64,000 bases of DNA, taken from positions 3,107,501-3,171,500 of the forward strand of contig BSDZ01000016.1 of NCBI GenBank assembly GCA_030268105.1. The letters run 5' to 3'. A program made the position numbers and the translations under genes. Shown here piece after piece: positions 22,017 through 32,616 of the stretch. Position 1 is the first letter of the stretch. Each line of letters opens with the position of its first letter. Below the pieces are notes generated by a model. That model made no database searches and had not been told where the DNA came from. It saw only the letters and a program-made list of their open reading frames with translations. Source of the stretch: Volvox africanus. Lineage: Eukaryota > Chlorophyta > Chlorophyceae > Chlamydomonadales > Volvocaceae.

Positions 22017-23640
22017 CTGCATGCGTGTGTTGTCACAGGTAGCTAGTAAGCAAGGTGGTGACATAATCAGATAGATGGTTTCTAAATTAGGAAAACACAA
22101 ATTTATACGATTTTGAGGCTTCAGGACATATTGTTAGACAATATGTAAGAGTTGTTTCCTTGAAGCCGGAAAAAGGGCGGGGCCGCAAATATCTGTATCG
22201 TCTGTTAGTTTAGAGATCAGTTTTGACGCTGAGGTTTACAGGCACACGCACACTCACAGTGGACAGAGTGCAGGGCTCATGAGCTGTATGAATGGGGACG
22301 CTGGTTTTCGCACCCCAAACCCTACAATTTGGGCACGTGCGCGGTGCGTGGCGCACCGCGTGTCATGGCTAGCCGTGCGGCGCGTGGTGCGGCACGTGCG
22401 TGGCGTGCCATATCACGCCATCGCTTCACGCCGCGTCCGAGCTGTGCTGCGTCCCGCGTCCGCGCACCGTCTCGCTGCGCGCCCAACGTCCGATGCGGCA
22501 GCGCAGAATTAGAGTTTCAGAACTTTGCAGCTAAAGAAGCGCAGGTTAAATAAACATATATAAGCTATGGCTATATATTTGTTCAGCTAGGATAAAATGT
22601 GAGAGGCAAAGATTAGATTGCGGGCTGGGACAATCGAGATTGTGAAACTTATTCATACTCGTTTCACTTAAGCCAGACCTCGGAATAGAGAAGGTTCGTA
22701 ATCCTTATGTTAGGCTTACTTTAGCATATACTTCTTTTAGCAAAGTTAAAGTCATAAGGCAAGAAGATGGTCATCAAAATGAACGGTTTATTTATCAAAC
22801 GCCACGATGTCGTATTTAATAGAATATGAATCACGGCACTTTTTGAATGCAGAGATGGCCGGAGAAGCGTTGATATAACCTTAACCTCGCCAAACCTGAT
22901 TGTGCGCATACGATTTTTGATAGCTATAGACAAAATACCAAAATATATAGAATATAGAATGTAAAGGTGACAAATACTGAATTTTAGATGGGCGAATCAA
23001 TGTGTTTTGTCGCTATAGCACACACACACACATACATACACGGACATGGGCCCTCCCCCCCTCCCCCCCCGGGAACGCTTGGCCCCGGGAACCGGATCCA
23101 AGCAACCGACTATGACAAGGTCGCTTTAACAAACACTGTTTCTGTGGACATGAAACGAGTCTGATAAAAAGTCTAAACAAAGGAGTACATTTGGACACGA
23201 GCCCGGACTGCACATCTTGACTTGTTGGAGGTGACATTACATGTTTATGGGCTTGCTAGCAATGCACATTTTGACTATTACAACTGTTTAAGGAAATGAG
23301 GTATGCATCTGCTGTATGCTGTATGCATGAAGAGTATCACGTGAACCCCTACCTTAGTGTGAAAACACTACCTGTAGATACCCCAGGATACTACATGCGT
23401 TAAGATAGGGGATTGAGCCAAGATGATCATCTTCAGCCTTTGTAGGCCGACCCAACAGAGATACAACAACGCACACCTTCGCTTCAAAGCATCAATCAAC
23501 ATCCATTAACATCAAAATATAAATAACATAATTATTTATATCATGATGCACTTAATAGGACTTCTAGTGTTGCTGTCCGGGTGATGTAATAGTATGTACA
23601 TACTTTGTCCGGCGATAAGATTCGGCTAGACAAGTAGGGT
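22017..23640 (-). other. Gene 2 intron, 3' part: mostly unrecognised
   Basis: This is the left end of the 14.5 kb intron. It holds a GC-rich, CpG-dense block (about 22,325-22,505, full of GCGTGGCGC-type words), a C-run at 23,049-23,070 and a GAAGCCGGAAAAAGGGCGGG motif (22,162-22,181), echoed at 23,654-23,673 and so probably repeat-derived. No open frame of interest. Confidence 0.35.
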
Positions 23641-23669
23641 GTTGGCTTCATCGAAGCCGGACAAAGGGC

Positions 23670-23898
23670 AGGGCCCCTAACAATCCGTACAGGCCAGTTA
23701 CTTCACAATGAAAGGGTTTGAAGTTTGTGAGTTTGCGAGGATGTCGGCTCATGGCGTTCAGCAGGCAAACGACTGCAAACGCAAGGAAGTAGTTAGTCAA
23801 GCCTAAGAACTGACGTAGTTCTGTGAGGTTCTGAGGCGAGGGCCATTCACGAACCACAGCTACCTTCCGCGGGTCCATTCTTACCCCAGTGGACGACA
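23670..23898 (-). pseudogene. B2 pol relic, downstream piece (RT/RNase H junction)
   Basis: The minus-strand frame reads HIVSSTGVRMDPRKVAVVRE and NLTELRQFLGLTNYF, the region just after the polymerase palm in Ty3/gypsy pol. It then jumps by deletion to an RNase H end motif (AMSRHP). The upstream half of the same relic is at 31,330-31,801; the two were separated when B1 inserted (TSD CGATG at 23,899-23,903 and 31,325-31,329). Confidence 0.75.
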
Positions 23899-23903
23899 CG
23901 ATG

Positions 23904-24730
23904 TGTTGTGCCACGGTTCGTTTCCCACCGATGTGTAGGTCGATGCGACGCTACGAGGCGAAGTGCTATTTTGATGAACGCATGAACGATCAATGCATAT
24001 GAATGAACTTGCATGATATAAATGTATTCGTATACATTTATATACACATTTGGCATGTCACCATCGCGACATTGCATCATGGCAAATCCGCCTAGCATGC
24101 ATGAAATATCGAATCAGTGAAGTGCGCATTATTTTCGTGCTACGAAACGATAAATAATATTATTTGATATAATATTACTTCATTACAGCACACCTTGAGA
24201 GCGCCGCACCCGTTGCGATACATGCCTTGCAACCGAATATCGTTATTCGGACCCTTGCATCATGCAAATGCCGGAAAGGCTTATACGTTGTTATACATGG
24301 ACATCGCCTATACGCAGTAGGGTTGTCACACTTAGGATCGGCCTCCTAGTGTGAATCGTACGGCATTGTGATGCTGCGAGTATAACAGATGCGAGGACGG
24401 CTAAGCAAGATAAGACATTCGATACCGGGGAACACTCGTATGTTCTACTCTATTATTGCTAATCGCTATTCTACTTAGCCCGAGCTTAGCCTGAACTTCG
24501 CTTTTTACCGCCGTGTGATGATTGCTTGCTTCCAGCGCTGACTGCAATTTCATCCATTACATCGCTTCGATCTGTAAGACTGTAAGTTATATCTCTTCTT
24601 GTCTTGAAGTCTTCCGCTGTCTCTGTTTGCTCTCGCTTGCCTTGCTGTACTTGCAAGTGCTCGCACATCAGTGTCGCAAGCCTTCAGATGCGCAGATACT
24701 GATGAGCAAACACGAAGGAGAGGTACAACA
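23904..24730 (+). repeat. 5' LTR of B1
   Basis: An 827 bp LTR, TGTTGTGCCACGG...GAGGTACAACA. It contains hairpins at 24,233-24,250 and 24,326-24,354, TGTAA poly(A)-like words near 24,575-24,590 and the AAGTCTTCCGCTG box at 24,607-24,619. It differs from the 3' LTR at only a few percent of positions. Confidence 0.9.
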
Positions 24731-24797
24731 AATTGGTATTGAGACAGGTTTGTTGCCTAACTGTCTCTCTTTGTCTATTCGGAAGTAGGTTCTTTCT

Positions 24798-25620
24798 ATG
24801 GCGAGTTCCAGCGACGAACCACGAGGACCGCTAGATACCTTCACCGAAGACCTAGGCCGCGCCATATTGGACGCTGCTGCTTCCGGTTTGTAATCGTTTA
24901 ATTGCTTTTGTCTAGATTGCTGCACTTGTTGTGTAAGTGTACGCTCTGAGTCGTAGGTAATCTCAGCGCCCCGGCATTGCTTGCTGCGACGACTGAGACC
25001 GGTCTTCGTCCAGACCAGTTGGCGACTCTTATCACCCAAACTACGGAGATTAGGACTCAGCTGGGCAAGTACTTGCTGAGTTTACTGGATCTCCTCAAGA
25101 GTACTGTCGGTGGGATCACCGAATCGTTTTGTACTCTTGCCTTTGTCGTCTTCTATTACGCAAACCTAGGGTATTGCTTCGTGTTCCATGTCTCCGGAAC
25201 GTGACGATACACCGCTCACTAGCTTAGCAAGCCAACCCGAATTTGTTGTGGCTGCTAGAGCTCCGGATAGAGGTCTTGAGACTGTTGGCACGCGAGTCAC
25301 TCAAGAGCCCCTTGTCCTTCAGACCCCTGCTCACTTAATTGTGCCGCATTAAGCAGTTAATACGAATATGGACAACAATGCTGGACCACGGGGTCTACCA
25401 TTACCTCAATCGCAAGGGCACGCTGCCATTCCTGAGGTGATGAGATTGTCAATTCCCGTTCCTAGGCTTAATATCTTGCTGACTGAAAAGACATCAGGAC
25501 CTAGCATAGCCGATGCAACTCGTGCGTACGTGCGTGACGCTAAAAAGTATCTCCAGGCTGTTCATGGTGGCGATAATGATGGTATCAGGTGTCTCTTCAT
25601 TGGTAACACCCTCGAGGGCT
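24798..25620 (+). pseudogene. B1 leader ORF and 5' part of gag
   Basis: The leader starts at ATG 24,798 (MASSSDEPRGPLDTF), is interrupted by the same short intron as in element B, and continues NLSAPALLAATTETG. It overlaps a gag ATG at 25,188. Gag has an in-frame TAA at 25,350-25,352 and is then cut by a solo LTR after NTLEGSA. It is homologous to gag of element B at 62,378 downwards. Confidence 0.7.
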
Positions 25621-25625
25621 CAGCG

Positions 25626-26458
25626 TGTTGTGCTACGGTTCGTTTCCCGCCGATGCGTAGGTCGATGCGACCCTACTAGGCGAAGTGTTATCTTGATGAA
25701 CGCATGAATGATTATTGCATATGAATGAACCTGCATGATATATATGTATTCACATACATTTATATATGCATTTGGCATGTTATCATTATCCATCGCGACA
25801 TCGCATCATGGCAAATCCGCCCAGCATGCATGAAATATCGAATCAGTGAAGTGCGCATTATGCTCGTGATATGGAACAATAAATAATATAATTTGATATA
25901 ATATTACTTCATTACAGCACACCTTGAGAGCGCCGCACTCGTCGCGATACATGCCATGCAACCGAATATCGTTATTCGGACCCTTGCATCATGCGAATGC
26001 CGGAAAGGCTTATACGTTGTTATGCTTGGACATCGCCTATACGCAGTAGGGTTGTCACACTTAGGATCGGCCTCCTAGTGTGAATCGTACGACATTGCAA
26101 TGCTGCGAGTATAACAGATGCGAGGACGGCTAAGCAAGACAAGATATTCGACACCGGAGAACACTCGTGTGTTCTACATTATTATTGATATACGCTGTTC
26201 TACTTAGCCCGAGCTAAGCCTAAACTTCGCTATTCACCGCCGCGTGATGATTGCTTGCTTCCAGCGCTGAGGGCGATTGCGTCCATTGCACCGCTTCGAT
26301 CTGTAAGACTGTAAGTTATATCTCTTCTTGTTTGAAGTCTTCCGCTGTCTCTGTTTGCTCGTGCTTGCCTTGCTGTACTTGCAAGTGCTCGCGCATTGGT
26401 GTCGCAAGCCTTCAGACGCGCAGATACTGATGAGCAAACATGAAGGAGAGGTACAACA
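25626..26458 (+). mobile_element. Solo LTR, family B, inside B1 gag
   Basis: An 833 bp solo LTR, TGTTGTGCTACGG...GGTACAACA. The flanks CAGCG (25,621-25,625) and CAGTG (26,459-26,463) are a target duplication with one change. Gag text resumes directly on the right (VKDWYREWTTAR). Confidence 0.9.
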
Positions 26459-26463
26459 CAGTG

Positions 26464-26571
26464 AAGGACTGGTATCGCGAATGGACCACCGCCCGGATCG
26501 AATATACTTTTGACGAGATGATCGCCGCTCTGCTCGCACGGTTCGCTGCTGAGGTGCAAGCACGTGATGTG
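26464..26571 (+). pseudogene. B1 gag fragment after solo LTR
   Basis: It encodes KDWYREWTTARIEYTFDEMI and ALLARFAAEVQARD, matching element B gag around residues 145-180. It stops at LTR C. Confidence 0.75.
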
Positions 26572-27377
26572 TGTTGTATCCTTCCTTCTTCAATCATACA
26601 TTAGATCTGCACGTCTGGATGTTAGCTGAGTGCGTACCAAGCTTACGAACAGCAAGGCAATCCAATGCGAATAGTAGACAGCGGAAGACTCAACAATAAG
26701 GAAAGATTCAACTTACAATGTTCTTCAATTACAGATTTGTAGTCAGACCCCGCGGGCAATGTTCATCACTTGGCTGCAGATGGAGTGCTAAAATAGCTCA
26801 GGCCGAATATAAATGATTGTATGTATGCGTATCAGATAGAGTTAAGTACTCGGATACCTCGTCCAGTCCAAAGTAGCATTGAGCCGACTTCGGTCTCTAG
26901 GCGGCTGTCCTCGCACCTATCATGTTGTGATACCGATGTGCAGTACAGGTCTCACTGGATTACGATCTCAAGTGTGAGTACCTTCGTAGCATCATTCTAA
27001 ATACCGCGTAAACCGTGATATTAATGGATGCAACATATGCAATATGCGAAGGTCCGAATATCGATATTCGGTTGCCGACCCAACCATCACGATCGTCACA
27101 TTCTCGCATATGCGTATAGTTTATGAAGTAGATGAGATAATACTATTTAAAATATTATTACGTGATATAATATGCCAATGGATAGGTCGCACATTAATTA
27201 TCGATATGAGTCAAACATGTTGACCAACAGCGCGACGTCGTAGGTAATAATGCAGCATGCCTGATTAGCTAGATATACTCGAGTATATCATGCTAATATG
27301 CTTGTAACATGCTTCATAATGCTTAAATGCGTTGCGGTCTTCATTGGTGCAAACGGTGATCGAACCCGCGTACAACA
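26572..27377 (-). mobile_element. Solo LTR, family C
   Basis: An 806 bp LTR that reads, on the minus strand, TGTTGTACGCGGG...GGAAGGATACAACA. It is homologous to the LTR at 31,802. The flanking pentamers (ATGTG and GAGGT) do not match, and the element B1 sequence on either side is not contiguous. I infer a deletion or recombination associated with this insertion. Confidence 0.85.
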
Positions 27378-27511
27378 GAGGTGAAGCGCCAGGTGACGGA
27401 TTTGCTCGCAAAGGGTATGATACGCCCCAGCACATCCCCGTATTCTGCACCGATTTTGTTTGTCCGTAAGAAGGATGGGACCTTGCGCATGTGCATCGAT
27501 TACCGGGGGTT
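27378..27511 (+). pseudogene. B1 pol fragment: start of reverse transcriptase
   Basis: It encodes [20 protein letters not shown] and, further on, [16 protein letters not shown], the N-terminal RT motifs of Ty3/gypsy. It is interrupted by a solo LTR after GLN. Confidence 0.8.
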
Positions 27512-27516
27512 GAATG

Positions 27517-28340
27517 TGTTGTGCTACGGTTAGTTTCCCGCCGATGCGTAGGTCGATGTGATCCTACAAGGCGAAGTGCTATTGTGATGAACACATTGCA
27601 TATGAATGAATCTGCATGATATAAATGTATTCGTGTACATTTATATATGCATTTGGCATGTTGTCATTATCCATCACGACATCGCATCATGGCAAATCCG
27701 CCTAGCATGCATGAAAGCCCGACGCATTGAAGTGCGCATTATGCTCGTGCTACGAAACGATAAGTAATATTATCTGATATAATATTACTTCATTACAGCA
27801 CACCTTGAGAGCGCCGCACTCGTCGCGACACATGCCCTGCAACCGGATATCGTTATCCGGACCCTTGCATCATGCGAATGCCGGAAAGGCTTATACGTTG
27901 TTATGCGTAGACATCGCCTATACGCAGTAGGATTGTCACATCTAGGATCGGCCTCCTCATGTGAATCGTACTGCATTGCGATACTGCGAGTATAACAGAT
28001 GCGAGGACGGCTAAGCAAGACAAGACATTCGATACCGGAGAACACTCGTGTGTTCTATATTACTATTGCTATACGCTATTCTACTTAGCCCGAGCTAAGC
28101 CTGAACTTCGCTAATCACCGCCGCGTGATGATTGCTTGCTTCCGGCGCTGACGGCGATTTCGTCCATTGCATCGTTCCAATCTGTAAGACTGTAAGTTAT
28201 ATCTCTCTTCGTCTTGAAGTCTTCCGCTGTCTCTGTTTGCTCTCACTTGCCTTGCTGTACTTGCAAGTGCTCGCGCATCGGTGTCGAAAGTCTCCAGACG
28301 TGCAGATACTTATGAGCAAACGCGAACGAGAGGTACAACA
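27517..28340 (+). mobile_element. Solo LTR, family B, inside B1 reverse transcriptase
   Basis: An 824 bp LTR with a perfect GAATG target duplication (27,512-27,516 and 28,341-28,345). Removing it plus one GAATG restores [14 protein letters not shown] in frame. It carries the G.C version of the CCGGATATCGTTATCCGG hairpin. Confidence 0.92.
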
Positions 28341-28345
28341 GAATG

Positions 28346-29520
28346 CGAGTACGGTGGAAAATCGCTACCCTTTACCACGCGTTGACGACCTGTTGGATAA
28401 GCTGAAGGGCTCGGCTTATTTTTCCTTGATTGACTTGCAACAGGGCTATAATCAGATCCGCATCGCTGCCTCTGATATCCCGAAAACTGCTTTTTGGACG
28501 CCCTTCGGTCTTATTGTTTGGGTTGACTAATGCCCCTGCGACGTTTCAGGCAGTCATGGACCACATGTTTAGACCGTTTATCGACAGGTTCGTTGTTTGC
28601 TACCTGGATGACATCTTGGTTTATTCTAAGACGCGAGAGGAGCACTTGGAGCATCTTCGGCTCGTGCTCGACATGATGAGGCGGGAGCAATTGTTTGCTA
28701 AACGCGCCAAATGCTTTTGGGGGCAGCCTCAAGTGGAATATTTGGGCCACATTGTGTCGGCCACTGGTGTGAAGATGGACCCGCGGAAGGTCGCCGTGGT
28801 TCGCGATTGGCCCGCGCCTCAGAACCTCACGGAGCTGCGTAAGTTCCTTGGCTTGACCAATTATTTCCGAAAGTTCATTGAAAAATATTCCATCATTGCG
28901 GCCCCGCTTACTAACTTAACTCGAAAAGGCGTTTTTGTTTCGCTCGAGTTGTGGACGTCGCAATGCCAACGGGCATTCGAAGAGCTCAAGCGAACCGTTG
29001 CCGAAGATGTCACCCTTGCATTCCCTGACTACTCGTTGCCGTTTCGTGTTGAGGTGGTGTCTGATGCCTCAGTATTCGGAAGCGGCGCTGTATTGTTACA
29101 GGAAGGGCGACCGATCGCCTTCACGAGTAAGAAGTTTTCTGGTGCGGAGATTCGCTACACCACCGGGGAACAGGAGCTTCTGGCAGTGCTGCATGCTTTA
29201 AAGGAATGGCGCTGTTACCTCGAGGGACGCCCATTTACTTTAAAGACTGACCACAAGCCCCTAACGTTTTTGCAAAGCGTTCCGACATTGAGCCCCCGTC
29301 AGGCTAGGTGGATGGAATACCTAGCTAGGTTGGACTGCACCTGGGAGTACATTTCTGGTAAACTTAATATTGCCGATGCTCTCAGTCGACATCCGTTGCT
29401 ACATGCTGCAATTTTGGCAGCGCCCATCTTGCGGCCGCGTAACGAGGAGGTGCCGATCGCTACGGACCTCGCAGAGCGGTTGAAGGTTGCCTACAACGCA
29501 GACGCCTGGTTCTCAAAAAC
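28346..29520 (+). pseudogene. B1 pol fragment: RT and RNase H
   Basis: RT motifs continue ([19 protein letters not shown]). Near 28,508 a short deletion shifts the frame between TPFG and LTNAP. The YLDDILVYS active site, the RNase H motifs (SDAS, TGEQELLA, KTDHKPLTF) and DALSRHP follow. The frame ends after NADAWF because about 0.5 kb is missing. Confidence 0.85.
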
Positions 29521-30438
29521 GTGATCTCAGACCACGGTGGGCAGTTCACGTCTAAGTTTTGGGAAGCGCTCTGCAAGCTAGTTGGCATGCGCGTCAACTT
29601 GAGCACGGCGTATCACCCGCAGACTGATGGTCAAACCGAACGCACAAACCACACGTTGGGTGATATGTTGTGCAATTATGCTGGTCACACACCCCTCGTT
29701 TGGGGTACGTTTTTGACTGCGGCAGAATTCGCGCTTAACAACGCTGTTAACCGCTCCACAGGCAAAAGTCTGTTCTTTCTCAACTACGGATTTCATCCCG
29801 TGCTACCCGTGTGGCGTGAGTTGGAGGTGAACGTGCCTGCTGCTAAGATTTTTGCCAAGTCTTTTATGTCCCGTATCACAGACGCAAAGGCGTGTTTGGA
29901 CGTGGCGCAGCAACGAACGACGGAATACTACAACAAATCCAAGCAGGATGTGACGTTTTCGGAAGGGCAACTTATGTTGCTAAGCACCAAGAACTTGCGT
30001 TCCTTGGCCGACGGATCCCGAAAACTCTTACCCCGCTGGATTGGTCCGTATCCTGTCATGCGCATGGTTGGAAATGTGGCTGTGGAGCTTGCATTGCCCG
30101 CTGATATGACCATTCACCCCACGTTTCACGTATCGCTTGTCCATCCTTATCGTGGTACGGAATCCGTCCCTGAGCCTGCTAACGCCCCCGCAGCGATTGA
30201 ACCAGTTTCCGAGACCTGGATCACTGGAAAACAGAAGTTTTACGACGTGGAGCGGGTGTTAGATTATCACGCGCGTCGGGTGGGCCGACACCGACGTAAG
30301 CGGACAGTACACGAGTACTTGGTCAAGTGGACAGGGTATACCAGCGAGCACAACTCGTGGGAACCGGCACGCAATTTCTCGCAGGACATGAAGCCTCTGC
30401 TCGAAGAAGCCCGCAAACGTGCCACGCAAGCCCAATGA
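29521..30438 (+). pseudogene. B1 pol fragment: integrase core and chromodomain
   Basis: It retains the second Asp region (ISDHGGQFTSKFW) and the catalytic Glu region (TDGQTERTN) of the DDE integrase. A GPY-type motif region (LLPRWIGPYPV) and a C-terminal chromodomain follow (HEYLVKWTGYTSEHNSWEP), with a TGA stop. The zinc domain and first catalytic Asp are deleted. Confidence 0.85.
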
Positions 30439-30497
30439 CCCCTGCAGTCGATGCTGTATGAAGCAGCGAGGATGCTGCATACGGAAGGGGGGATAAT

Positions 30498-31324
30498 TGT
30501 AGTGCCACGGTTCGTTTCCCGCCGATGTGTAGGTCGATGCGACGCTACGAGGCGAAGTGCTATTTTGATGAACGCATGAACGATCAATGCATATGAATGA
30601 ACTTGCATGATATAAATGTATTCGTATACATTTATATATGCATTTGGCATGTCACCATCGCGACATTGCATCATGGCAAATCCGCCTAGCATGCATGAAA
30701 TATCGAATCAGTGAAGTGCGCATTATTCTCGTGCTACGAAACGATAAGTAATATTATTTGATATAATATTACTTCATTACAGCACACGTTGAGAGCGCCG
30801 CACCCGTCGGGATACATGCCTTGCATCCGAATGTCGTTTTTTGGACCCTTGCATCATGCGAATGCCGGAAAGGCTTATACGTTGTTATACATGGACATCA
30901 CCTATACACAGTAGGGTTGTCACACTTAGGATCGGCCTCCTAGTGTGAATCATACGGCATTGCGATGCTGTGAGTATAACAGATGCGAGGACGGCTAAGC
31001 AAGATAAGACATTCGATACGGGGGAACACTCGTGTGTTCTACTCTATTATTGCTAATCGCTATTCTACTTAGCCCGAGCTAAGCCTGAACTTCGCTTTTC
31101 ACCGCCGTGTGATGATTGCTTGCTTCCGGCGCTGACGGTGATTTCATCCATTACATCGCTTCGATCTGTAAGACTGTAAGTTATATCTCTTCTTGTCTTG
31201 AAGTCTTCCGCTGTCTCTGTTTGCTCTCGCTTGCCTTGCTGTACTTGCAAGTGCTCGCACATCGGTGTCAAAAGCCTTCAGACGCGCAGATACTTATGAG
31301 CAAACAGGGAGGAGAGGTACAACA
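30498..31324 (+). repeat. 3' LTR of B1
   Basis: An 827 bp LTR that begins TGTAGTGCCACGG (one change from TGTTG) and ends GGTACAACA. A polypurine tract lies at 30,482-30,496. The palindrome seen in other B LTRs is eroded here. Confidence 0.9.
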
Positions 31325-31329
31325 CGATG

Positions 31330-31801
31330 TGGCCCAAATACTCCACTTGAGGCTGCGCCCAAGAACATTTGGTGCGTTTGGCAAACAATTGCTCCCACTT
31401 CATCACCTCAAGCACGAGCTTGAGATGCTTCAGGTGCTCCTCATGTTTTTTGGAGTATATTAAGATATCATCCAAGTTACAAACGATGAACCTGTCAATA
31501 TACGGTCTGAACATGCGGTCCATCACTGCTTGAAATGTGGCAGGCACATTAGTAAGTCTAAACAACAAGACCGTGTACTCGAAATGACCAAAGGGGGTCC
31601 GGAAAGCGATTTTCGGAATATCAGAGGCAGCAATGCGTATCTGATTATACCCCTGTTGCAGATCAGTCGAGGAAAAATAAGCTGAACCTTTCAGCTTATT
31701 GAGCAGGTCATCAACAGGCAGCAAAGGGTGGCAATTTTTAATCATGGTCGCATTCAAGCCCCGATAATCAATGCACATGCGCAATGTCCCATCCTTCTTA
31801 C
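31330..31801 (-). pseudogene. B2 pol relic, upstream piece (reverse transcriptase)
   Basis: The minus-strand frame runs from [17 protein letters not shown] through [10 protein letters not shown] to VEYLGHIV, where B1 inserted. The polymerase motif is NLDD instead of YLDD and several other conserved residues differ, so this was a distinct subfamily. The right end stops at LTR C' exactly after the Lys-Lys of KKDG. Confidence 0.8.
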
Positions 31802-32616
31802 TGTTGTACACTGGTTCGACCACCGCTCATGTCAAAATAGGCTTGCTCTCATCTAAGCATGACTGGACGTGATATCATCATTTTAGCATGATATATTCGA
31901 ATATATCTAGCTAATGTAGCATATTGCATTATCATTCACGACATCATGCTGTCAGTCAACATGTTTGACTTGAGGCTGATATCGATGCGTGAACCAATTA
32001 TGGCATAATATATCAAGTAATAATATTTCAAATATTATTACATCATTCGTATCATAAACCCCACACGTATGCGGAAATGCGACGATCGTGATGGTTGGGT
32101 CGGCAACCGAATATCGATATTCGGACCTTTGCACACTGCATACGTTGCATCCATTAATATCATGGATTACGCGATATTTAGGACAGTGCTATGATAGTAG
32201 TCACACTTGAGATCGGAATCCAGTGAGACTTGTACTGTACATCGGTATCGTGAACGTGATAGGTGCGAGGACTGCCACCTATAGACTGAGGTCGGCTCGA
32301 AGCTACTTGGGATCGAGTACCCACGTACTTAACTCAATCTGATTCCCATACATACGCTTTACTCATTTATTATCGGCCTGAGCTATTCCAGCATATCATT
32401 TCCAGCCGTATGATGAATGCTGCCCGCGGGGTCTGACGGCAGACTTCTACTTTGCAATCGAAGATCATTGTAAGTTGAATCTTTCCTTATTGATAAGTCT
32501 TCCGCTGTCACATTGCTCTCATTGAATCGTCCTGCTGTTCGTAAGCACGATGCCCTCGTAGCTAACACTCATACGCGCAGATTCGGTGCATGATCGAAGA
32601 AGGAAGGATACAAGGA
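31802..32616 (+). mobile_element. LTR, family C (second copy, C')
   Basis: It begins TGTTGTACACTGG and ends GGAAGGATACAA. It is homologous to the LTR at 26,572-27,377 in reverse orientation. It shares the CCGAATATCGATATTCGG palindrome (32,107-32,124) and the AAGTCTTCCGCTG box (32,495-32,507). The last bases are altered and no matching target duplication is seen; the B2 pol text does not resume on the right. Confidence 0.75.

Larger units (their letters stand above)
23904..31324 (+). mobile_element. Element B1: decayed Ty3/gypsy chromovirus with nested insertions
   Basis: The element has LTRs of 827 bp (23,904-24,730 and 30,498-31,324) and a perfect CGATG target duplication. Inside are PBS-like TGGTATTGAGAC at 24,734-24,745, a gag with stops, three pol blocks ending in a chromodomain, and a polypurine tract (GGAAGGGGGGATAA) before the 3' LTR. 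It has three insertions: a solo B LTR in gag (25,626-26,458), LTR C (26,572-27,377) with loss of about 2 kb between gag and RT, and a solo B LTR in RT (27,517-28,340). Further losses are a small deletion with frameshift near 28,508 and a deletion of about 0.5 kb near 29,515 that removes the integrase zinc region. It is non-autonomous. Confidence 0.9.

Noticed and set aside
27345..27377. B-box-like GGGTTCGATC at the start of LTR C
   Set aside because: It is part of an LTR terminus and no tRNA fold surrounds it.
31278..31823. Single 181-codon RT ORF
   Set aside because: Its ends read into LTR C' and the B1 LTR; only 31,330-31,801 is pol.
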